Program-made: the position numbers and the translations under genes
In this document: piece by piece, positions 1-7,831 of the stretch
Numbering within the stretch: position 1 is the first letter of the stretch
Layout of the letters: every line of letters starts with the position of its first letter
Notes under the pieces: model-generated
The model's input: the letters and a program-made list of their open reading frames with translations, nothing else
Databases searched by the model: none
Told to the model about the DNA's origin: nothing
Origin: an uncultured Eubacteriales bacterium
GTDB lineage: Bacteria > Bacillota > Clostridia > Monoglobales > UMGS1388
Direction: 5' to 3'
Length of the DNA: 17,378 nt
Assembly (NCBI GenBank): GCA_900551345.1
Contig: URVP01000018.1
Span: 1 to 17,378, forward strand

Positions 1-675
1 TGGCCATACATGCAGATCTTCTTTAAAATTATTATCATGTACATGAAGAGCCTTAAGTCTGTCGTGCCCTAATTTTATTATAAATTCAGCAGGGTCCTGA
101 CCTACCAGTCCGCAGTGACCAATATCCAGACAAACTGTAAAATTGTCTTTGCCCAGTTCATCGGCAAACTCGCTTAGCTGGGTGGGATTACTGCATACAT
201 TTTCTACTATACATCCTCTTCTTGCATCCCTGCCAAACATGTTTTCAAGAGCAATTTTTACTCCGTATTGTTTTGCATATGACTCAAGGCTGCGATAAAA
301 ATCCAGAATTATTTGCTTATCGTTATTTTTAAATCTAGATGGATGTACAACAATATCCTCCGCTCCTAAAATGCCTGCAACTTCTATCGCTTTTATAATG
401 TAATCTTTTATTTTACCGTTATATTCATCATCACCGGGAATATGAGACGGGAAAGGAGCATGTGTCTGATTAAAACGGCAACCATAACTTTCAGCCAATT
501 TTCTCAAATGTAAAGCATGACTTTCATAGTCTTTACGATTTAAGATTGCATCTTCGCTTGTAATATCAAACATTGAATAATCAATGGCATCGAAGCCGGC
601 TTCACATATCCAGCGGATTGTCTTTTCTTCACCGAAACGGACTGCACCTACATCGGTTTGAGTTGAAAGTTCCAT
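1..675 (-). CDS. Sugar phosphate isomerase/epimerase family protein (TIM barrel), 3' end outside window
   Basis: This open frame reads leftward off the window edge for 225 codons without a stop, so the C-terminus is missing. It resembles the xylose isomerase-like TIM barrel / AP endonuclease 2 superfamily, whose members isomerise or epimerise sugars or inositols using a divalent metal. Candidate metal ligands visible are Glu144 in ALENMF, Asp184 and His187 in CLDIGH, and His211/His213 in HVHDN; an early VVHPS (His111) strand fits the same fold. The ATG at 675-673 follows an AGGTGAT ribosome binding site at a good distance. It lies 31 nt behind the phosphoribosyltransferase gene with no terminator between them, so the two are probably co-transcribed. 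The substrate cannot be told; hydroxypyruvate isomerase, inosose or tagatose epimerase-like activities are all possible. Confidence 0.85.
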   Translation of the reverse strand, partial: MELSTQTDVGAVRFGEEKTIRWICEAGFDAIDYSMFDITSEDAILNRKDYESHALHLRKLAESYGCRFNQTHAPFPSHIPGDDEYNGKIKDYIIKAIEVAGILGAEDIVVHPSRFKNNDKQIILDFYRSLESYAKQYGVKIALENMFGRDARRGCIVENVCSNPTQLSEFADELGKDNFTVCLDIGHCGLVGQDPAEFIIKLGHDRLKALHVHDNNFKEDLHVWP

Positions 676-706
676 TACTATCACCTCGTTTTATGAATCT
701 TATTTA

Positions 707-1267
707 TTATTTTATAGGATTGCCGTCAGAATCAAAAAGAGGCAGCCCCTCAAGATATGTAATATCGGTTCGATTTTGGGCATCTCCTTCTGCTAAAACT
801 GCCATTCGTCCAACAATGATACCACCGGCTTTTTCAACTAATTTTTCAACAGCGGTAAGAGACTCTCCCGTACTGATTACATCATCTACAATAAGCACCC
901 TTTTACCTTTTATCATATCAACCTCTCTTTTGCCTATGCAAAGAGACTGCTCGTTTGCAGTGGTTATTGATCTGACTGTAACGGTAAGAATATCTTCCAT
1001 ATAAAGTTTTGGAGCCTTCCTTGCGATAACATATTCATTTACACCGGACTGACGTGCCATCTCATGAATGAGTGGAATACTTTTAGCCTCGGCAGTAACA
1101 AGCACATCATGTGCAGGAGCTTTTTTAAGAAGTTCCTGAGCACAGGCGCAGGTAAGCTCTACATCACCAAATATGATAAAGGCACCAATAGAAAGCTTAT
1201 CACTTATGGGGAAAAGCTGCAGATGCCGTTTTAAACCTGCCACACTAATTTCATATGTTTTTTTCAT
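707..1267 (-). CDS. PurR-like phosphoribosyltransferase-domain protein without DNA-binding domain
   Basis: This 186-residue protein is a type I phosphoribosyltransferase. The PRPP-binding loop VLIVDDVISTGES is at residues 124-136, and the segment around residues 59-84 (AEAKSIPLIHE, then VIARK) resembles adenine phosphoribosyltransferase and the effector domain of the Bacillus purine repressor PurR. PurR itself carries an N-terminal winged helix of about 70 residues that is absent here. It may therefore be a salvage enzyme (adenine or xanthine type) or a PRPP-responsive protein; the sequence alone does not decide. I start it at the ATG at 1267, because a further-upstream GTG at 1279 lies inside the AAAGGTGG ribosome binding site (1276-1283). 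It heads a two-gene unit with the TIM-barrel protein, driven by the promoter at 1328-1356. Confidence 0.85.
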   Translation of the reverse strand: MKKTYEISVAGLKRHLQLFPISDKLSIGAFIIFGDVELTCACAQELLKKAPAHDVLVTAEAKSIPLIHEMARQSGVNEYVIARKAPKLYMEDILTVTVRSITTANEQSLCIGKREVDMIKGKRVLIVDDVISTGESLTAVEKLVEKAGGIIVGRMAVLAEGDAQNRTDITYLEGLPLFDSDGNPIK

Positions 1268-1275
1268 TAAAATAA

Positions 1276-1283
1276 CCACCTTT
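1276..1283 (-). promoter_or_regulatory. Ribosome binding site that fixes the PRTase start
   Basis: AAAGGTGG on the minus strand sits 8 nt before the ATG at 1267. An in-frame GTG at 1279-1277 falls inside this motif and so is unlikely to be the true start. Confidence 0.7.
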
Positions 1284-1292
1284 TACGAAAAA

Positions 1293-1334
1293 ATATAATG
1301 CCGCATTGGGCAAAACCCATATACGACATTATAT
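1293..1334 (-). terminator. Terminator-like inverted repeat overlapping the PRTase promoter
   Basis: The arms pair over about 16-18 positions (ATATAATG at 1293-1300 with CATTATAT at 1327-1334; inner CCC/GGG around a TTTT loop), with two G-U wobbles and one mismatch in the minus-strand RNA. On the minus strand the stem is followed by six T residues. It would terminate transcripts from the esterase gene ending at 1377. Its right arm contains the -10 box of the next gene, so it may also act as an operator. Confidence 0.6.
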
Positions 1335-1356
1335 AACAAATTTGATATTATTTCAA
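1328..1356 (-). promoter_or_regulatory. Sigma-70-type promoter for the PRTase/TIM-barrel unit
   Basis: On the minus strand TTGAAA (1356-1351) and TATAAT (1333-1328) are separated by exactly 17 bp. The -10 box lies in the arm of the inverted repeat at 1293-1334, and the predicted start of transcription falls within that repeat. Confidence 0.7.
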
Positions 1357-1376
1357 TATTGCTTTAAAAATTTAAT

Positions 1377-4300
1377 TTAATATCCATATACCGACAGTTC
1401 CGAAAGACCGAGCTGTCCGTCGTCTGTTTTTATTACTTTTACATATCTGTATTTCTCAGTGTCAACAGAGAAATATTCAGCGGTCTCTCTATAAGGATAA
1501 GGGGTCCTGCCTCTTACTCCAAAGAGTTTATATGACTCAAATGACGGGTCATTTGATACAAGTATCTTAAAGTTTGCTCTGTCCTCTTCATTATTATAGT
1601 TTGTACGGCTATGCAGCTGTATTTCTTCTATTGTATATGCTCCGCCCAAATCAATAGTGCAATAATGGAATTGTGCATCATCAGAGGTGCTTTCTCCACT
1701 GACCCAACCCGTATCGGTAGAACCATCATTAATATAACTTGGATCGTATGTTGAAGAAGAATTTGTACTGCTTACCGTTACGGTGCCATTAACAGCAAGA
1801 TTGTCATAAGAAGAATTGTACGAATAGTTCTCAACAATGTCATCAGGTACATCTATACCGTAAACCATATTTAGAATTGCATCTGCATACCGTCTGCCGA
1901 AGAATTTTGTTTCTGAAGAGGTAAAGTGAGAACCATCAGAAGTCACTATGCCCTCTGCCGACACGCAGTAGGAATAATCAACATGTACATCACCTTCTGC
2001 AATGGACATAAACACTTTATTAAACTCTATTCTCGCTTCATTTGTAGGGGCAAGCTCTCCTATGATAAAAGGAATAGTCATATCTCCTATATCACTGCGT
2101 AACGAATTTGCAAAATCGTTAAGTTTGGATATATACTCATCTCTCGTATATCCTTTGTTCATATCGCTTGATCCCAAATGCCAAAGTATACCTTTGACTT
2201 TTCCGTATTTAAGAGCTTCATGCACATAAAGCATTGTATTTTCATAATAACCCGTTCCGCTTCCTTTTTCCCACTGGGAAAGGCTCGTGCCGCCTATAGC
2301 ATTATTAATAATACCAATTTGCTTACCGGGAACATATTGAGAAATCATCTTTGCAAACGGGTATCCGAAATTCATATTGCCGCTCCATTTATATGAAGGC
2401 TCGCCCAGATTATTATACTGGTTAAAGGGATTTTTAGCAGCAACCCATTCATACGAGCGGTTCATAAGGTACACATTGTCCAAAGTAGGTTTGCAGTCGG
2501 CTGAAATACCCGCTCTGCCCGAAGCATTGGACTGCCCTAAAATAAGATATATATCCATGTTTCTAAGGCCGGAGGTATCCGGAATAACATCATATGAAAC
2601 AAAAGATGTATACGGCATAAGGGTAACGGTATCCCACACAAAACCCTTTACTTTTACAGCATTTTCCACAACAGCATCATTTACAGGAAGAACAGCTGTA
2701 ACATCAATTTGCTCACCGGGAGCTACCTTTTGTACATCGCTTATTGCCACTGACAAAAGGCTGTTTTTATCATCATAAACCGCAATAACAGAGCTGAGCG
2801 AAATTTCGCTTTCATTCAGATTATTAACGCAGGCTTTTGCATAAAGATTGTCCGTTCCAAAAATTGAAGATGATATTTCTTCGCTAAGACCGTCAGAATA
2901 AACAGCAAAATCGGTTACGGGAGAAACAATAATATTGGCATATTCAGATACACCAAATTCATCAATAGCATTGTACGCAACGGCTTGCACTGTATAAGGT
3001 CCCGGAGCTTCAAAAGTATATGTGCAGTCATATGGCTTCTGGGAGGTTTCACCTATTTTTATATCATTTACATAGAACTCTATTTTTGTAATGGTTGTAT
3101 TGTCACATTTAGCGTCAGCCGATATGGTAACAGGTTTGCCTGCCGGGACATATTGTCCGTTTACAGGATTATAAAGAGAAACATCCGGAACAGTACGAGG
3201 AATTCTGGCGGGCTGCGAAGATCTAAATTCTTCCTCTATACCTACAGGATTAACCATGGCATTATTTTTCGGTATCACGGCAAAAGAAATATAATGGTCT
3301 ATATCTTCTTCTGTAATAGTGTATTCAAGCGCTGTGGGAGAATCGATTGTTTCGGATTTTATCTCTTCAACATAAGTAGTAAATTCATCATCAGGACACC
3401 TTCTCCAGGTTATTATACTGCCCGCTTCGGCGTCTCCTTCTGTATCTGAATAATCATATGAAGCCTTTAGGACCGTACCTACCGTCATGGAGCCTGTCAT
3501 ATTTAAATTACTTGCAACAGGAGGATTTTCGGTATCAGTATGAGTTATTACAATATCATCCATAGCTGCGTATCCTTCGCCCGATACGCAAATGCTTCCA
3601 ACGGAAGGGCTTACATAGTAAGGATCCGCCTCGGTACCTCCGCCGTTTGCATACATAGGTCTTTGTAATCCCACTATTGTATATGAATCATTTTCAGAAG
3701 TTTTATAACTGGAAGTAACCGTTTTGTTTCCCAAGTCAAACTCTAATTTAATCCAAGGCCATCCTTTGGCGGCGGTGGTATCGTGATATCCGTCACTTGT
3801 TTTTGTAACAGAATCCACAAAAAGTTCTACTCCCCTAAAACGAGACTTATAGGAGCTGTTTACGAAATATTCAAACTTATATGCTATATCCTTTTCAGGA
3901 GAGTAACTATCTATTTTATCAGAATAAAAAGTAAAAAAGTTGGTTGTACTTTTGGTAAGTCTTTTAGTTCTGAATTCTACTGTTACAATACCTCTGTTAT
4001 ACACCTGAGGGAAATTAAAATACATCTGTGTATTATTATCAAGAGTAAAATTCCCCGTATTAACGGCCTTTGTTTCATTGACAGGCGTGTTTGTACCGTT
4101 GTCGACAAACATAATCTCGTCAATCGTTTGAGGGAAATTTTCGCTGAAAACCGTACCCGGCTTTTTAACAAAAGCAAAAATCTGCTTGCCGTCTTTTAAC
4201 AGTTGTTTTACGGTATTATCATCATTTGTCTCTAATGTAAAGTTTCCGCTTTCAAAATCCTCACTGTATACGGTAACAGCGTTTTCTGCAAGGACTTTTT

Positions 4301-4382
4301 CAAGCTTTAAATCAGGAAAAAGCGAAACAAAAAGAACAAAAATCAACAGCCAAACAGCGGCTATTCTTAATAATTTTTTCAT
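1377..4382 (-). CDS. Secreted multidomain SASA/CE6-type carbohydrate esterase with Ig-like and F5/8 C domains
   Basis: This 1001-residue protein has an N-terminal signal peptide (KK, hydrophobic core at residues 7-22, likely cleavage near VLA at 30-32), so it is exported. Then come a beta-rich, LamG/concanavalin-like region (about 36-285), Ig-like modules (about 290-395 and 400-488) and a third beta module (about 490-598). The SASA/CE6 esterase domain (about 608-842) has the nucleophile motif GQSNAS with Ser618, the GGTSLSQW block near 697-704, and the DGSH block with Asp816 and His819. A C-terminal discoidin/F5/8-type domain spans about 858-1001. CE6/SASA enzymes remove acetyl groups from xylan, sialic acids or other glycans. 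Block III reads WHLGSSD (734-740) rather than the usual WHQGE(S/A)D. The ATG at 4382 follows AAGGGGTGGG, and the gene is monocistronic or followed by the terminator-like repeat at 1293-1334. No sortase or dockerin signal was seen. Confidence 0.88.
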   Translation of the reverse strand: MKKLLRIAAVWLLIFVLFVSLFPDLKLEKVLAENAVTVYSEDFESGNFTLETNDDNTVKQLLKDGKQIFAFVKKPGTVFSENFPQTIDEIMFVDNGTNTPVNETKAVNTGNFTLDNNTQMYFNFPQVYNRGIVTVEFRTKRLTKSTTNFFTFYSDKIDSYSPEKDIAYKFEYFVNSSYKSRFRGVELFVDSVTKTSDGYHDTTAAKGWPWIKLEFDLGNKTVTSSYKTSENDSYTIVGLQRPMYANGGGTEADPYYVSPSVGSICVSGEGYAAMDDIVITHTDTENPPVASNLNMTGSMTVGTVLKASYDYSDTEGDAEAGSIITWRRCPDDEFTTYVEEIKSETIDSPTALEYTITEEDIDHYISFAVIPKNNAMVNPVGIEEEFRSSQPARIPRTVPDVSLYNPVNGQYVPAGKPVTISADAKCDNTTITKIEFYVNDIKIGETSQKPYDCTYTFEAPGPYTVQAVAYNAIDEFGVSEYANIIVSPVTDFAVYSDGLSEEISSSIFGTDNLYAKACVNNLNESEISLSSVIAVYDDKNSLLSVAISDVQKVAPGEQIDVTAVLPVNDAVVENAVKVKGFVWDTVTLMPYTSFVSYDVIPDTSGLRNMDIYLILGQSNASGRAGISADCKPTLDNVYLMNRSYEWVAAKNPFNQYNNLGEPSYKWSGNMNFGYPFAKMISQYVPGKQIGIINNAIGGTSLSQWEKGSGTGYYENTMLYVHEALKYGKVKGILWHLGSSDMNKGYTRDEYISKLNDFANSLRSDIGDMTIPFIIGELAPTNEARIEFNKVFMSIAEGDVHVDYSYCVSAEGIVTSDGSHFTSSETKFFGRRYADAILNMVYGIDVPDDIVENYSYNSSYDNLAVNGTVTVSSTNSSSTYDPSYINDGSTDTGWVSGESTSDDAQFHYCTIDLGGAYTIEEIQLHSRTNYNNEEDRANFKILVSNDPSFESYKLFGVRGRTPYPYRETAEYFSVDTEKYRYVKVIKTDDGQLGLSELSVYGY

Positions 4383-4480
4383 AAAATCCCACCCCTTAAA
4401 ATGTTTTTTACATTTACTCAGCCCAATCTAAAACATGAATCATTTTATATAATTCACATCATAACACTCAGGCTAAATAA

Positions 4481-4509
4481 ATTATATATTTACAGTGTTT
4501 GGATGTCAA
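4481..4509 (-). promoter_or_regulatory. Perfect consensus promoter for the secreted esterase
   Basis: TTGACA (4509-4504) and TATAAT (4486-4481) are separated by 17 bp on the minus strand, a full match to the sigma-70/SigA consensus. The predicted 5'UTR is about 90 nt and contains a short AAATGT/ACATTT hairpin just ahead of the ribosome binding site. Confidence 0.8.
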
Positions 4510-4561
4510 TTAACACAGGTAGCTATATGAATATCTTATAAGAATTAGTCTTTTTTCGCTC

Positions 4562-4595
4562 AAAAAAAAGAGATACACTTGTAAGTGTATCTCTT
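4562..4595 (-). terminator. Rho-independent terminator of glmU-prs
   Basis: A perfect 13-bp stem (4568-4580 pairing with 4583-4595) is followed on the minus strand by a run of T residues (complement of the A run at 4562-4569). It lies 14 nt after the prs stop codon. Confidence 0.92.
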
Positions 4596-4608
4596 AGTAA
4601 ACATAGTA

Positions 4609-5565
4609 TTATGCAAACAAGGTGCTTACGGAAATATCTCCGTAAATTCTCTCAATTGCTTCTGCAAACACGGGAGCAACAGAAAGCTCTTTAATTTTAT
4701 CAATTTTCTTTTCTTCCGGAATCGGAATTGTATTCAAGAAAACAAGCTCTTCAATGGGTGAATCCTGGATTCTGTTTATAGCCTCACCGGAAAGAACACC
4801 GTGAGTTGCGCAGCCGTATATTTCTTTTGCTCCTCTTTCTTTAAGGGCTTTAGCAGCATTGCAGAAAGTTCCTGCTGTATCGATAAGATCGTCCACAAGG
4901 ATAATCTTTTTATCTTTTATGTCACCGATAACATTCATAACTTCAGATACATTTGCGCGCTGACGGCGTTTATCAACTATTGCAAGAGGAATTTCCAATT
5001 TTTCTGCAAATTGTCTTGCTCTGGTTACGCTGCCCAGGTCAGGAGATACGACAACCAAATCTTCCTTATCGTTGGCAAATTTCTTTGCAAAATAAGGAGT
5101 AAGTACGGGTACACCAAGAAGGTGGTCAACGGGAATGTTGAAAAATCCCTGGATCTGTGCTGCATGAAGATCCATTGTAAGTACACGGTCTGCTCCGGCT
5201 GCACTAATAAGATCAGCACAAAGTTTTGCAGAAATCGGATCACGGGCTTTAGCCTTTCTGTCTTGTCTTGCATAACCCATATAGGGCATAACCGCAGTAA
5301 TTCTGCCGGCAGACGCTCTCTTAAAGGCGTCTATCATTATAAGAAGCTCCATAAGATGGTCATTTACCGGGCTGCATGTTGACTGAATTACAAACACATC
5401 GGAACCTCTGACGGTTTCGTTGATATTTACGCTGACTTCTCCGTCGGCAAACTTAACAACACTGGAATTACCGATAGGTACACCGATGATGTTTGCTATT
5501 TCCTTTGCAAGACCGGGATTGGAATTAGCACTGAACACCTTAATGTTTTTTCCGTGAGTAATCAT
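4609..5565 (-). CDS. prs: Ribose-phosphate pyrophosphokinase (PRPP synthetase)
   Basis: This 318-residue protein has the normal length for class I PRPP synthetase, which transfers pyrophosphate from ATP to ribose 5-phosphate to make PRPP for purine, pyrimidine, His, Trp and NAD synthesis. Visible motifs are the flexible-loop RQDRKAKARDP (100-110), the metal-binding MDLHAAQIQGFF (131-142) and the PRPP-binding VDDLIDTAGT (224-233). Its ATG overlaps the glmU stop codon as ATGA, which suggests translational coupling, and a GGAGGAG ribosome binding site precedes it inside the end of glmU. The glmU-prs order is common in Bacillota. A strong terminator follows directly, so prs ends the operon. Confidence 0.97.
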   Translation of the reverse strand: MITHGKNIKVFSANSNPGLAKEIANIIGVPIGNSSVVKFADGEVSVNINETVRGSDVFVIQSTCSPVNDHLMELLIMIDAFKRASAGRITAVMPYMGYARQDRKAKARDPISAKLCADLISAAGADRVLTMDLHAAQIQGFFNIPVDHLLGVPVLTPYFAKKFANDKEDLVVVSPDLGSVTRARQFAEKLEIPLAIVDKRRQRANVSEVMNVIGDIKDKKIILVDDLIDTAGTFCNAAKALKERGAKEIYGCATHGVLSGEAINRIQDSPIEELVFLNTIPIPEEKKIDKIKELSVAPVFAEAIERIYGDISVSTLFA

Positions 5566-6911
5566 TCTTTATCTCTCCTCCAATTAGTTTTTACTGTTTG
5601 ACGAGACCGTGCAATTGCAAATGCATTTGCAGGAATATCGTCAGTGATTGTAGAACCTGCAGCAATAAATACTCCATTCTCCACAGTTACGGGAGAAACA
5701 AGGTTTGTATTGCAGCCTATAAAAGCGTCATCACCGATAACGCATCTATACTTTTTCTTGCCGTCATAGTTGACTATAACCGTGCCGCAGCCAAAATTTA
5801 CACGCTCGCCTATATCTGCATCGCCCAGATATGTAAGGTGTGATACTTTGGTGCCTTTTCCTACATTAGTATTCTTAACCTCTACAAAATCGCCTATTTT
5901 TACATTATCAGCAATATTGGAATTGGGTCTTAAATAAGCAAAGGGGCCTATATGAACATTTGAGCCGACCTTACTCTGAACGATCACGGAATTAAGAATA
6001 TCCGTTGTATCTCCTATAATCCCCGAATCGATTCTTGAACCGCTTATCTGACACTCCTCGCCGATAACGGAACCGCCCATAATAAAGGTGTTGGGGCCGA
6101 TATATGTATCCATACCGATTTTAACATTGTTTTCTATGTATGTACTGCTTGGATCGGCAATTGTAACGCCGTTTCTCATATGCATCTCATTTATATGACG
6201 CTGTTTTATGACAGCAGCCTGTGCAAGCTGCACTCTATCATTAACTCCCAGTATTTCATCAGGGTCAGCAGTAACATAAGAACCTGCACTTTTTCCTTCT
6301 TCTATAAGAATCTGCAAAGTGTCAGTAAGGTAATACTCATTTTGAGCATTGTTATTCTTTAATTTAGATAAAGCTGAAATAAGGTCTTTTGTTTTAAAGA
6401 AATATGTACCGGAATTAATTTCATTAATCTTTTTTTCTTCGTCAGTGGCATCCTTTTCCTCTACGATGCGGCTGACATTCTTGCCGCTGCGGATAATTCT
6501 GCCGTATCCATATGGATTTTCAACGGCAGCCGTAAAAAGCGTAATACTGTTGCCGCTTATTTTATGCATCTCATACGCTTCTTTGAGGGAATCAGCATTA
6601 AGAAGAGGCATATCACCGCATGTAACGAGTGTATCTTCTTCGGTAAGGTAATCTACAGCCATCTGAACGGCATGACCTGTTCCAAGCTGCTTATCCTGAG
6701 TTGCATAAATAACAGTATCGCCCAAATGCTGCTTTACCTCATCAGCCTTATGTCCCACAACAACAATATTTTTTGAAGAACCAACCTTTTGTGCGGTATC
6801 AAGAACCCAATCGATAAGGGTGCTTCCGCACACACGATGCAGAACCTTTGAATGCCGTGACTTCATTCTCTTTCCCTCACCGGCAGCAAGGATAACAGAA
6901 CAAAATGCCAT
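5562..6911 (-). CDS. glmU: Bifunctional UDP-N-acetylglucosamine pyrophosphorylase / glucosamine-1-phosphate N-acetyltransferase
   Basis: At 449 residues this is close to the family length of about 456. The N-terminal uridyltransferase half (about 1-228) opens with LAAGEGKRMKS at 8-18, where Lys replaces the Thr of the usual LAAGxGTRM. The C-terminal half (about 250-440) is a left-handed beta helix of hexapeptide repeats with the NYDGKKK segment near the acetyltransferase site. GlmU makes UDP-GlcNAc from GlcN-1-P, acetyl-CoA and UTP in the cytoplasm, feeding peptidoglycan and teichoic acid synthesis. The ATG at 6911 has a modest upstream AAAGG. It is coupled to prs downstream. The promoter is not obvious; a terminator and a compound inverted repeat lie upstream, described separately. 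Confidence 0.97.
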   Translation of the reverse strand: MAFCSVILAAGEGKRMKSRHSKVLHRVCGSTLIDWVLDTAQKVGSSKNIVVVGHKADEVKQHLGDTVIYATQDKQLGTGHAVQMAVDYLTEEDTLVTCGDMPLLNADSLKEAYEMHKISGNSITLFTAAVENPYGYGRIIRSGKNVSRIVEEKDATDEEKKINEINSGTYFFKTKDLISALSKLKNNNAQNEYYLTDTLQILIEEGKSAGSYVTADPDEILGVNDRVQLAQAAVIKQRHINEMHMRNGVTIADPSSTYIENNVKIGMDTYIGPNTFIMGGSVIGEECQISGSRIDSGIIGDTTDILNSVIVQSKVGSNVHIGPFAYLRPNSNIADNVKIGDFVEVKNTNVGKGTKVSHLTYLGDADIGERVNFGCGTVIVNYDGKKKYRCVIGDDAFIGCNTNLVSPVTVENGVFIAAGSTITDDIPANAFAIARSRQTVKTNWRRDKE

Positions 6912-7020
6912 TTAACATCAGCCTTTCTTTTTATAATATAAATCTTACATTGATATGAACACTTGCCCCATCCCGTTAGAAGTGGTTATTAAAGATGTCA
7001 TTAAAAATATGTTCACAATA

Positions 7021-7054
7021 AAAAAATTCCGATATAACACAGTATATATCAGAA
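7021..7054 (-). terminator. Rho-independent terminator upstream of glmU
   Basis: A 10-bp stem (7027-7036 pairing with 7045-7054, one G-U wobble on the minus-strand RNA) with an 8-nt loop is followed by six or more T residues on the minus strand. It ends transcripts of the Cys-rich protein gene, or acts as an attenuator if glmU is transcribed from further upstream. Confidence 0.75.
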
Positions 7055-7104
7055 TTATAATAATCGCTATATATTGATTGAATAGATACAAAAGGTTGAG
7101 GGTA

Positions 7105-7168
7105 TGTCAAATAAGCCGCTAAAACGGTTTTCGCAGAAAATATTTCTGTTATTTGACATTTTATGTCA
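7105..7168 (-). repeat. Compound inverted repeat with alternative pairings, next to the Cys-rich gene's stop codon
   Basis: A perfect 10-bp inverted repeat (7105-7114 with 7149-7158) encloses a perfect 6-bp hairpin (7134-7139 with 7143-7148, 3-nt loop) and a second A/T hairpin (7121-7124 with 7128-7131). Together these could form a three-way junction. The outer right arm (7154-7159) can instead pair perfectly with 7163-7168, which contains the TGA stop of the upstream gene; the two pairings exclude each other. The terminator at 7021-7054 lies about 50 nt further on. I do not recognise a known RNA family. Confidence 0.55.
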
Positions 7169-7825
7169 CTCCTCTTCCTCTTTTTTAACAAATTCCAACA
7201 GTTTTCCTTTAGGCTGTATATTGCTTTTAATAACTATGGAATCAATTGTCTCAAGGGCTTTAAAATCAGAATCCTTTGCAGCAGGGATTTCAACATACGA
7301 ATCACACTCGCTGCACACAAGAATCACTCTATCTTCGGACAGCTCATATTCTATGTCATTGCATCCGCAACTGCAGCTTATTTTACCGTCTGCGTTAAGT
7401 TCGTTCAGCTTATCCATAACCGCAAACATAACAAGAGCGTCCTCAAAGTAATCATCATTTTCGACTTCCAGATACAGCTTGGAAATCGCTTCGTCCAATG
7501 CCTCCGTCCATCTGTCAGTGAACTCTTTTGTTCCCACACCACACAGCGGAAGTCCTACTTCGGGACAAGTCATCTGCACGCCGCTCTTACATGCAATTTC
7601 AGACGGACTGATACGAAACATATGATATGCCTCGCATGCACCGCAGGGAACGGCAAAGGAAATTTTATTGTTATTTAGTTCCATTTTTATACAGCTGCCC
7701 GTACATGAACATGAAATCACCTGTTCTCCCTTAGATTTAAGAGAAAACACATTTAGCTCTCCTACAGTAATTCTATTGCATGAAGGGCATCTGTAGACGA
7801 TATATTTTTCAGAATTAATTATCAT
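7166..7825 (-). CDS. Cys-rich putative zinc-binding protein of unknown function
   Basis: I do not recognise this 219-residue protein. It has 15 cysteines arranged in zinc-ribbon-like pairs: C13/C16 (CPSC), C39/C41/C45, C61/C64 (CGAC), singles at 79, 87 and 95, then C151/C153/C155 (CSCGC) and C171/C174 (CSEC). A helical, acidic stretch at about 100-145 separates the two Cys-rich halves, and the C-terminus is acidic (KKEEEE). No signal peptide or membrane segment is seen, so it is likely cytoplasmic. It starts 6 nt after the stop codon of the DNA glycosylase gene with only a distant AAGG, so translation is probably coupled to that gene. Co-expression with a DNA repair enzyme hints at a nucleic-acid role, but this is inference only. 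Confidence 0.75.
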   Translation of the reverse strand: MIINSEKYIVYRCPSCNRITVGELNVFSLKSKGEQVISCSCTGSCIKMELNNNKISFAVPCGACEAYHMFRISPSEIACKSGVQMTCPEVGLPLCGVGTKEFTDRWTEALDEAISKLYLEVENDDYFEDALVMFAVMDKLNELNADGKISCSCGCNDIEYELSEDRVILVCSECDSYVEIPAAKDSDFKALETIDSIVIKSNIQPKGKLLEFVKKEEEE

Positions 7826-7831
7826 AATATA

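Noticed and set aside
573..1004. Plus-strand open frame of 143 codons
   Set aside because: It overlaps two real minus-strand genes (TIM barrel and PRTase) with clear motifs, and has low-complexity Ser/Thr composition typical of antisense reading.
4383..4480. Riboswitch in the leader of the secreted esterase
   Set aside because: The roughly 90-nt leader shows only a weak AAATGT/ACATTT hairpin and no recognisable conserved core or terminator.
4801..5382. Long plus-strand open frame of 193 codons opposite prs
   Set aside because: It lies antisense to the unmistakable prs gene, is rich in Cys/Ile/Phe from reversed codons, has no ribosome binding site or homology, and is a shadow. The same holds for other plus-strand frames opposite the esterase, glmU, nrdD and ligase genes.
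6911..6960. glmU promoter with TATTAT and TGTTCA spaced 17 bp
   Set aside because: The -35 matches poorly and several AT-rich registers are equally good, so I did not list it as a feature.
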